DNA of 64,000 bases from Antedon mediterranea. Its lineage: Eukaryota; Echinodermata; Crinoidea; Comatulida; Antedonidae. Under the pieces are notes generated by a model. It made no database searches and was not told the origin of the DNA. It was given only the letters and a program-made list of their open reading frames with translations. The DNA lies in assembly GCF_964355755.1 (NCBI RefSeq), contig NC_092670.1, positions 17,173,201 to 17,237,200 of the forward strand, written 5' to 3'. A program made the position numbers and the translations under genes. Shown piece by piece: positions 10,538-20,300 of the stretch. Position 1 is the stretch's first letter, and every line of letters starts with the position of its first letter.

Positions 10538-13500
10538 GCAGGGCTGCTCCGAATTAGGTCTAGTACTGTTCTTTTTAATATGTTTAACCAAAATCTGCTT
10601 ATCTTCATCAGACAGAAATGACGCTTCGGCAGCTCGAATTCTCTGTAAAAATAATAAATTGCAGTTAAGAGAGTCAGAAATACAAATGAACCTATCGTAG
10701 TACGTATACGATAACACGTTGTCAATGAGATACATTGTCCCCAAAGTACACACATAACACTGACTAAAACACTGATTAAAATCTCTATTATAATAAATAA
10801 GCCTGTTCCTATACGGAAACTTTGTCACGTACAACGGTAGATGAGATATCATGGTTCACTGAAGTGAGCGAGTGGCCAAACGGTTATTAAGACAGTGGAA
10901 CTGTAACATCGGCAATGGTTCGAGGCTCACTCGCTCCATGGTGGTGGTAGAACGAGTCTTCTCGGATAAGGACTATAAATAAACCGTATAGGTCCAGTGT
11001 ACATATAGCTCATGTGAACTTTAAACAACCTAGTAAATCTTTCGAGACGACTCCGATGTACTAGTCCACACAAACACAGCCACTGTCACACACAGCCACT
11101 GTGCAATTGGGATTGATCCTTTACTAACAGTGTTAGTGAGAAGTTGAATAAATTAAAAAAATAAACAAAAAAGAAGTACATTCGAGTGTGTCATATCTTA
11201 CCGCTTTTAGTATGTCTTCTTCAGACATACCAAAGTATTTAAGTGCAATTTCTTCCTCATCCCCAACCGTGTTGTTGAAGTGAAGTGGATCATCAGTGTT
11301 GAGCGAAAAGTTGATGTTATCTCTTGCAAATCTAATTTATTATTACAAATACAATTTGAATGGATGTTATTTCTTGCAATCTAATTTATTACAAATACAA
11401 TTTGAATTGATGTTATTTCTTGCAAATCTAATTTATTATTACAAATACAATTTGAATTTATGCTATTTCTTGTAATCTAATATACTACAATTACAATTTT
11501 AATTTGTATTTTCAATTAGATTCATAATAATTAAAACAGTAGAGTACGACCCAGAGGAAGATCGTGAAAGTTAAAATGAAATGGAAATTGAAAATGTAAT
11601 GGACAGAACAATGCAGAGGAAAGTGACGTAAAATAGTGGAAAGAGTCATGTTGCAAAGGACAGAACAATGCAGAGGAAAGTGACGTAAAATAGTGGAAAG
11701 AGTCATGTTGCAAAGGACAGAACAATGCAGCGGAAAGTGACGTAAAATAGTGGAAAGAGTCATGTTGCAAAGGACAGAACAATGCAGAGGAAAGTGACGT
11801 AAAATAGTGGAAAGAGTCATGTTGCAAAGGACAGAACAATGCAGAGGAAAGTGACGTAAAATAGTGGAAAGAGTCATGTTGCAAAGGACAGAACAATGCA
11901 GAGGAAAGTGACGTAAAATAGTGGAAAGAGTCATGTTGCAAAGGACAGAACAATGCAGAGGAAAGTGACGTAGAATAGTGGAAAGAGTCATGTTGCAAAG
12001 GACAGAACAATGCAGAGGAAAGTGACGTAAAATAGTGGAAAGAGTCATGTTGCAAAGGACAGAACAATGCAGAGGAAAGTGACGTAAAATAGTGGAAAGA
12101 GTCATGTTGCAAAGGACAGAACAATGCAGAGGAAAGTGACGTAAAATAGTGGAAAGAGTCATGTTGCAAAGGACAGAACAATGCAGAGGAAAGTGACGTA
12201 AAATAGTGGAAAGAGTCATGTTGCAAAGGACAGAACAATGCAGAGGAAAGTGACGTAAAATAGTGGAAAGAGTCATGTTGCAAAGGACAGAACAATGCAG
12301 AGGAAAGTGACGTAAAATAGTGGAAAGAGTCATGTTGCAAAGGCAAGAGGCGTGACTAAAGATGATGAATGTAAAACATAAAGTACTTACTTTTTCGCAG
12401 GATGTAATTTAAAGTCAGAACTAACAGATCCAAGACGGACACTGGAGGTTGGGCAAACTTCCAGGTGTACCTTACTAGTTTTTACCAACTGGAAAAAAAA
12501 CGAACACAAATTGAAGACGTATACTGTTTCAGAAAATCTTTATCATGTGCAACGTGCCCCGGGTGAATTCCTTGTCACTCATTCGTTTTTTGAAGCTTTT
12601 TTCCGGAAATGCCCTTAGCCATAGCTAAAAAGTATCAACGAAGTGATATGATGCACGCGCAACGCACGTATTGACTAATCAAAGTTCTCTAGCTTTGACG
12701 TCGCTTGGTCACAATACTACATACAACCATGGATTAATTAATGAATTCATTAATCCATGATACAACATAAGTGATGACTATTTTGAAAAAAAAAATGCAA
12801 ATACCGTGTAAACATTATCATCATCTACGCATCTATAGCCATGTCCAATTCGGTGTGCCTTAAACGTTTCAATTGCTCGTCGTATGTTTGCAGCAGGTGC
12901 AGGTACAGCCTCTCCTGCGTGTATGCTTCGATTTATTTTGAGACGGCAGGCTTCCTTCAAAATAAAATAAAAATCTATAGTACAGTATAAACAAATTGGG
13001 TTCAATTCAGATAAAAAAGGCCTACACATATCTATTCGTGTGTCTGTTTGTTTTGATCATGGAGAGGTATATACCTCCATGGTTTTGATGATGATCATAA
13101 AAAAAAATTAATCGTGGCTCGCGGGCTTTCCTATTTATTGTTGTCAAGACCAAACCAGTAAACGGGTGAACTTCCCTGCTATGTTAAAAAGGGTACGACC
13201 GCATATTTATACATTATTTTATACCAGTACTCTTTATTTGACTTCAGTTTGTTTTGTATACTAACAAAGTGTACAGAACAAGTTTTGTCGATTTTACGTG
13301 TGTAAATGTGGTTCTATTAGCAAAGACGTTCTAATTAATTTAGCGGATAGGCGTCAGTTATTTGATTAAATTTTTCTTTTTAAGGCTATGAACTCAATTT
13401 GTCATGGTAATTTTGAAGTGTACTTTCCTATTCTGTTCCACAATATCAATTGCGTATATCCTGCTTTATTTTTTATATTAAGAGGGAGGGTAAATGTTAC

Positions 13501-16500
13501 TAAAAATGGTTTTGTTAATCGTTTGCCTAAGTTATACCACTCACTATGTAAAGTTTATGGATCTGTTGGTATTTTTTTTATTTGATTGCTTGTTTCCGTC
13601 ACAAGGTTTTGTCTAATGTCAGTAATATCTAAATGTTGTCTTGTTATCTAATGATTTTTGCTTGAAAATATATGATATTATATTTTATGACTTTCAACCC
13701 TGTTAATGGTGACGTTTGGTCTCTGTAGGGTGATGATGAAATAAAATAGAAAAGAAAAAATAATCTTACATCCATTCCATCAAAGTATTCCTGTTGAAGT
13801 GGTTCTAGTTCATTTCCAGCCAATCCGATTCCAACCACACCATGATGTTTGTAAATCTGACATAGACGAACGACCTCGGCGCACCATTCTGTAATGAACG
13901 TTATAATAATATATGGGATATAGCAATGGATTTTTATTATGAATACTGCTGCTTTACAACTCTAGAAAAAACATGTCCGTCCCTATTTGCTAATGACATC
14001 AACATTGTGCCGAAAGAATCAATGAGAAAAAATTCATATCCCACGTGGAACTATAACATTGTTTTTATTTACTAATTAGTGTACATTGTAAGAACTGTTT
14101 AACTTGCCTGGTTTACCTATCAACATACAAAGAATACTGTTTGCCTTTACGCCAAATCTGTTGTGACCTTCGAAGAAAGCTTCATTGACGTTTTTCACTA
14201 CTTCTTCTGCAGTAACTCCACGCAATTCATCAGCCAATAGGTGTGGGCAGTAAGAAGCTTCGAAATATGCTACACCTTCTTTTGCCTTATCTTCACATAA
14301 TTCTAAAGCAATTCTTTTGATTGATTTTCTATGACCACTGAATAATATTGAGAGATGAACACCAAATGTAATAGTGTAGCACTTTGTAATTTTTTTTCCA
14401 TTCCATAGTAAATAAAAAGGAATGGTTAATGCAAGGGTAATAACATGTTCATTGGTGGTATAAGTGAATCTTTGTGTGTATAATGTTCCTACTGTTTACA
14501 GAGGTGGACTGACTGAAGTTAACGTAATTCTTGTCGAATTGTGTTGTGCCCCCGCACGTCAGAATTCATGAGAGGCCTACTAAACGGCATTGTCGAAGAA
14601 TCGTATACGTCTATCTGTCAGTCAGTATATAGTTAATAAAATCAATGTTCTACTTGCCTTAATATTGGTAAGAAAACGTCAAAAGTTTTAATAAATTTTG
14701 GAAGTGATCCTGAACCAGTAACCCGCAACTCTGAGATGAAGTTTTCTTTGCTTTTAAAACGTTTTTCAATGTCGATCATTTTACGTTCTCTAAAAGGTAA
14801 ATACAAACATACAGATAATATCTCTACGATAAGCAGGGAGATGTAAAATAAATTTATTTTATATCTACCTCATGATACAAGTAAAACTAACAAACAATGC
14901 ATATTTATTCATAACCGTACACTTCTTTGGTATACACGATCTTCAGTTTTTAAAAACACTCATTATAGAATCACTCACCTTTTGCGCACTTCAGTAATTG
15001 AAGTTGGAATGGAAAATCATCAGAAATAAACAAAAACAAATTGCTTTTTGTATTTTTTTAAAAACTATTTTATTTATTTATTTACCTTACTGTATCCCAA
15101 AGTGTTTCTGGTCGACAAGCACCGTCAAGATGTAAGTGCAACTCAATCTACACGATATACAACAAAAAATTAAACAAAAAATTACAGTATAAGGGTGTTA
15201 TACAGGCCCGTAGCCAGGGGGGGTTTTTATGGTTCGGGCGAACCCCCCCCCCCCTTTACAGCGAACCCCCCTTAACCGACTGCGAACCCCCATCCCCGAC
15301 ATGCCCAATACCTCACCCTCATCTCCAAAAATCCTCCAAATACGTGCCCCACAGTACAAAAAGTTGTTTGTAAATTGAAAAATTCGTAAACTTGTTCGTG
15401 AACCTTCTTCTCTGTATGAGCGTCAACTAGCGATACGTGTCTGTACATTTCTAAAAGCTGCAAATGAATTGCCGATTTTAACCTGAAAAATAAATGTTTG
15501 GTCCCTGCATGTAACATGATATTGACGCGTCTCATAGCGAACTGGGGCACGAACGATTCGTACAAAGGACACCGCCAGACAACTGCGTACCTATAATTGT
15601 TTAGATCACTGGCAGTCAGGCAGCATGCATAAAGTATATAGCCTTCCGACGTACATCAGTATTTATGTGTGACTATGAAGTATAATGTATCATAGAGGAT
15701 TATAGTGAATATTAATATTTTACACTATAATATCTATGGTATCAAGAGTACTGTAGTTCACATTATGGCATCCGATTATTTTTTTCTAGACCACCAGCCG
15801 ATACGTACTAAAATGTATCAATATCACCTATTTACATATTTATATTCCTCAACAAATTGCTGTAAATAAATATTATAGATAGAGCTAGCAAATAGCATTT
15901 GCCTTCAACCAGTGTGCTTTTTTCGGGGCTGCTCCTAGATGTACGTTCGCATTGAACGCAAAACAAAATACGGAGTAAATGATCAAACAATCGGCGGTTC
16001 CGCACAGAGCACGCGCATCTAACATACGGCAACAAAATAGTTATCGTCCTTTAAATTATCGACGTGTTTGAGAAGGAGGAAAAAAGTACGATCCTTTTGG
16101 TCATTGGTAGCATGCTGCACGAGAGTGTCTTTTCCGGCCATCTAGGGTTGTCATTTAACAAAATTCGCTTCGCATCAGGCCCCACCCCCAGGGGGGGGGG
16201 GGGGGGTTGACCCAAATATTTAGTGTCCGAACCCCCCCTTGACAGATCCTGGCTACGGCCCTGTATATGAATTGGAAATTCCAGCTCACTGTCAAACGAG
16301 AAATAGGCCTACGGTTTCATCATGTGAGTGCAGTACTTGGAAACCAGAGTATTCAGCATTAATGTCACAATCGCGATATATATCTATTTATTTTAGCCTA
16401 TCTGTACGGTTTTAGGAACAGTTAACTACCGGTACCACCCAAGAGGATCAGTAACAAATTGAAAAATTATTCTCATCTAAGAAGCTTTACGCAACCAGCA

Positions 16501-16556
16501 AGACCAAAATGATTAATTTTACGTACCCTAAACAACCCTGGTTTAAACATCGGCAT
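10520..16556 (-). CDS. Adenosine deaminase paralogue with C-terminal CaaX-type tail (ADA-B)
   Basis: Nine exons in coding order: 16556-16527, 15147-15086, 14789-14658, 14337-14108, 13888-13770, 12954-12805, 12488-12391, 11331-11202, 10642-10520; 357 residues. Exon phases match ADA-A throughout. Introns 3 and 4 appear to use GC donors (GCAAGT); a GT donor at the exon 4 edge (ending at 14117) is possible but would remove the conserved GKPG segment. Zinc and catalytic motifs are retained: IELHLHLDGA, the HAGE motif, GHGY, NTDDPLHF. Differences from ADA-A: AGNEL where most ADAs have AGDE, and CMLIGKPG where ADA-A has CLMRGKPG and human ADA has CMRH. The protein ends SEQPCCCSIL, a geranylgeranylation-type CaaX box with two extra Cys, so membrane anchoring is inferred. 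Intron 7 holds a 57-bp minisatellite and intron 1 a DNA transposon. Enzyme identity is firm; activity and localisation are inferred. Confidence 0.88.
10861..11166 (+). mobile_element. tRNA-derived SINE, Ser/Leu-like head (family 1)
   Basis: The head reads GAGCGAGTGGCCAAACGGTTA (A box) and GGTTCGAGGCTCACTC (B box), the layout of a class II tRNA, followed by a body shared with 21262-21582 and 39497-39777 (TCTTCTCGGATAAGGAC, TTTCGAGACGA). It lies in intron 8 of ADA-B. It is not a tRNA gene: the acceptor stem does not close and the body continues well past 90 bases. Confidence 0.75.
11312..11500 (-). repeat. Tandem duplication across the 3' splice site of ADA-B exon 8
   Basis: Four units of about 47-51 bases begin at about 11314, 11365, 11412 and 11462 on the plus strand. 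On the minus strand each contains AAATTAG followed by ATTGCAAGA or ATTTGCAAGA, i.e. the intron end, AG, and the first bases of exon 8. Only the unit abutting 11331 continues into the coding exon; the others are decoys upstream of it in the transcript. Confidence 0.75.
11598..12342. repeat. 57-bp minisatellite, about 13 near-identical units, in ADA-B intron 7
   Basis: Units repeat every 57 bases with almost no divergence (single changes near 11731 and 11972), implying recent homogenisation. Each carries AGTGACGTAAAATAGTGG, containing TGACGTAA (TGACGTAG in one unit), and GAGTCATGTTGCAAAGGAC. Because 57 is a multiple of three, two minus-strand frames stay open for about 270 codons; these are artefacts of periodicity, not a gene. 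Confidence 0.95.
15203..16263. mobile_element. DNA transposon with CAGG..CCGTAGCCAGG inverted termini
   Basis: Left end CAGGCCCGTAGCCAGG and right end CCTGGCTACGGCCCTG are near-perfect inverted repeats about 1.06 kb apart, flanked by TATA on both sides (possible TSD). Sub-terminal C and G runs are also inverted relative to each other. An internal minus-strand frame at 15272-15565 has no recognised transposase domain. The element lies in intron 1 of ADA-B. Superfamily is not resolved. Confidence 0.65.
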
Positions 16557-17392
16557 CTTGACACTGTACGGTACTGTCTCAGAGTGGAGTGAAAAAGTGT
16601 TATGTTGTTGGACTAAAGGGGTATATCTTGTTTAAACACACTATACAAACAGCAGCAATAAATATTATCATTAACAAATATTTATGAACAAAGTACAAAG
16701 TAAAGTTTAAACGTTTAAATTATTAAATGTAAGCACTGTAGTGATATTCAGGAATGTGAAAGGAAACAATTATGGAACACGTGGTGGTCTTCTTGCAAAC
16801 TAAAGTTTCTTTATTGATTAAAATGGGTGCGGCGCCTGCAACACTTAGGCCTACATTGGAAATTCGAAAATGAAGGCCCAAAGTTTTAGAATTAATACAG
16901 TTTTAAAATATCTTATCAGGCATATAATAGATTATTAGGAATAATAAATAATTTGTTTAAATAAAGAAATTACGCCTACGTAATTGTGTATTTACTATTT
17001 AAAATACTATCAATGATGGTATGGTGAGCTCATAACGAACATTATACTACCCAATAACCACTGAATTTTAGATAGACATTATTTCCAATTTAACATTATT
17101 ATTTATATATAAAATCTATACAAAAATACAATGTAAAATGTATCCGAAAACCAATACCCCGTGCGGCGTACACTACGAGAGGGCGAGAGGGTGAGAAATA
17201 TCTGTAATAAAAGCACTATTGGCGTTTCATATCGGTTTATGTGCCTTTACGCATGCGTAATAACATGAGGAATTAAGAAAAATAATGTGGAGTACGACGC
17301 TTGCTTGGGGCATAATAACAAACGATAGACCTCCTTTAAATTTCACTTTTAGCTTGTTTAATTGTATGTTTTAATATTCTAAAGAAAGGACA
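16557..17392. promoter_or_regulatory. Head-to-head spacer between ADA-B and RPTOR
   Basis: ADA-B (minus) and RPTOR (plus) are divergent with 836 bases between start codons. A bidirectional promoter is likely by position. The stretch around 17160-17200 is locally richer in G and C (GTGCGGCG, GAGAGGGCGAGAGGG). No TATA box could be assigned. Confidence 0.45.
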
Positions 17393-20300
17393 ATGTATGA
17401 TGATATTACAGAGTCAGAGGAAAGTGAATTGTCGGATTGGCAGCTGCCCCTGGCGTTTATGAAAAAGAGACACACCGAACCGATTACGGGAGGCAACGTT
17501 GTAACACAGACATGGCGAATGAAAGAGAGGGTGAGTAGGGAAGTGAGGATAGGCGAGGCGGGGTATTCGACGGATCTCCGTATTCGACGAGGCATACCAG
17601 GCATAGGTCAAGATGGGCCTGGGCCTAGCAAATTTACGTTCAATGACTAACCCGGGTGGTCTTTGACGAGAAACCTTAGGGAGTTTCTTTCACATCTACT
17701 CTAGGCCTAGAGTACAGGGCGCTAGTTCCGTTTCGCACCTGTTTTTATTTCGACTTCCTTTTGACTCCAAATTGTTAAGCAACTTATTGTGAATACCACA
17801 TCTTAAAATTGGGCCTCATAAGTACTTTTATGAAGAAGAATCACATAAAAAGTAACAAATAAATCCTTAAATTGATGATTTTACAAACATGTTTCTCGCA
17901 TACCGTTCGCCGCGAATTTAGCATACTCGAAGTTCAATATTTTTGTTTCTATGGAGCGCCAAAAGAGCAACAACAATAGATGGTTAAAACCTCAGTGGAA
18001 TGCGTCTTCTTTTAATGCATTTATTATTGAAATACACGTTTAATTTTAATATATTTTGTCAATAAAAATGCTGTAACATTTTACTGCTAATAATTTGCTG
18101 TTGTCAAATAGCAACCAACCCTAGGCCTAAGAGTAAGACTATTATTTAGATTAAGGTATACCCCTACAGTACATGTAATATGATGATAAATTTGTCGATT
18201 TTCATTCCTAAAAGCTCCTGCAAAAACCATGTACAGTATCAACAGTAATATTTTTGTTGCATTGACATTGACAAAATATGATAAAATTAAACGTAATTTT
18301 CACCAATAAATGCATTAAATATACGAAATTTACTGAGTTTTTAGCCCTCTATTATGATTGCTCTTTTGGCGCTCCATAGAAACAACAACATTGAACATGG
18401 AGTATGCGAAATTCACGAACCGATGTGCGAGAAACACGTCTGTAAATTCATCAATTTAAAGGATTTATTTTTTACTTTTTGTGTGATCTCCTTCGTAAAA
18501 GTATTTTTGAGGCCTAATTCTAAGGTGTGGTACTCACGATAAAGTTACTTAACCAATTTTGAGTCGAAATAAACGACAGGTGCGAAACGGAACTAGCGCC
18601 GAGTACAGAAACATTTTAGGGTCACGTTATTCGATGAATTAAAATAAATTCGTAAGCCTACCAGTACCTACCACTACTAGCCTACCTAGTAGAAGTAGGC
18701 TACTACCACACACACGCTACAGCTGAGTTACATTAGGCCTAGGCTAGGCAGGCCCAAGTTAGTGCTAGTATTTTTATATATAAAGTAGCCTAGGAGGCCT
18801 AGGCCTAACTAGCACTATTAAATTTACCTAAAAAACCAGTCTGGCTTTCAGGTGTGAAAATAAATCTAAAGATTGATTGAAATAAAAAAACGCTTTCTTT
18901 CTATTTAGATGAAAACAGTAAGTGTTGCTTTAGTTTTATGCCTTAACGTTGGAGTAGATCCACCAGATGTTGTCAAGACAACGCCATGTGCTCGACTTGA
19001 GTGCTGGATAGGTAAGTAACAAAATAATGGATGATAACATTGACTGTTAATGTAATTGTTATGTGCAATTAGTTCAAATTGAGCATAGACAAATTAAAAT
19101 GATTTTGTATCCAAATTAGTTAAAAATACATGATATGAAAGTGTATATACCATTAATTTTTTATATGGTTATATTTGTAGATCCCCTGTCAATGAGTGCG
19201 CAAAAAGCACTGGATGCCATAGGAGGGAACTTGCAGAAGCAATATGAACGTTGGCAGCCAAGAGTAAGGATGCTTCAATGAAATATTGTACACCATGTAT
19301 TATAATAATAATAATAATACCACATTTATATAGCGCCCTTTTCATGAGTAATCATGCTCAAAGGCGCTTTACAAGCATTATTACCCCAGTATTTTTTATG
19401 GGATCAAACACGTATGGAAACATACTCCCATAATGCAGCCGGTAACCAGCGCAAAGTTGTGTCTAGATCTAACTGGGTACCCATTTATACACCTGGGTGG
19501 AGAGAGGCAACGTAAGTAAAGTATCTTGCCTACGGATACAAGCAATGCGGCGAGAGTTGGATTCGAACCTAGGTCTGACGATCGGTAGTCCAACGTCCAA
19601 CACACTGCGCCACACGCCCTCTTTATTCGTCTTTCACACCACCTCCGGTCCGGCTGCAGTTCAGACCCACGTAAGATTTCGTGAACAGCACTACAGTGGA
19701 CCGAAGCAGTTGCGAAAGACGCTTCTAGAAAGTGAGAACGCTATTCTATTATTCAGAGATAATGAGAGTGCTATCCTACACAATGGAAAAGGAATAAAAA
19801 ACATTTTGCTAATTTAGAAAAATAGATCTGCTTTGCCTTTGCAGGAAAAAATAATTATCTAAAGTTATAGTCAAATATTGTGTTGTATAAGAGCCAACAG
19901 CAGTCCATGTAATCAAAGTGAGGAAACTCTCTGAATGGGGAAAGAAATATGTGGAGACATTACATTAATCTTGTAGTCTACTAAAACAGAAATTTATGTT
20001 TCTTTAATTTTCACATTTGTAGGCACGTTATAAACAAAGTTTAGATCCGACAGTTGAAGAAGTAAAAAAACTATGCACATCACTAAGACGCAATGCTAAA
20101 GAAGAACGTGTCCTTTTTCATTATAATGGGCATGGCGTACCAAGACCAACAACAAATGGAGAGATTTGGGTTTTTAATAAAGTAAGTTTCTTAAGCTCTG
20201 TATACACTATCAAACTAGTTTGACAAAAAGGGTGTGTTGTGCCCAAATATGTTAGTGATATGCCCAAATATGTTAGTGATATGCCCAAATATGTTAGTGA

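Noticed and set aside
10861-11000. Functional tRNA gene at the SINE heads (also 19590, 22900, 39730)
   Set aside because: A and B boxes are present but acceptor stems do not pair and conserved bodies continue beyond tRNA length.
11598-12342. CRISPR-like regular direct repeats
   Set aside because: There are no unique spacers; the units are contiguous, and the sequence is a eukaryotic intron.
11512-12346. Two minus-strand open frames of about 270 codons made of a repeated 19-residue unit
   Set aside because: They are the 57-bp intronic minisatellite read in two frames; the period is a multiple of three and no start context or splice link to a gene exists.
14115-14117. GT donor for ADA-B exon 4 after ATA-G
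   Set aside because: It keeps phase but deletes GKP, which is conserved in ADA-A at the same exon end; the GC donor nine bases on restores it. Kept as an alternative isoform only.
15272-15565. 97-residue minus-strand frame as a transposase
   Set aside because: No recognisable catalytic motif, and it is too short; left as part of the DNA element.
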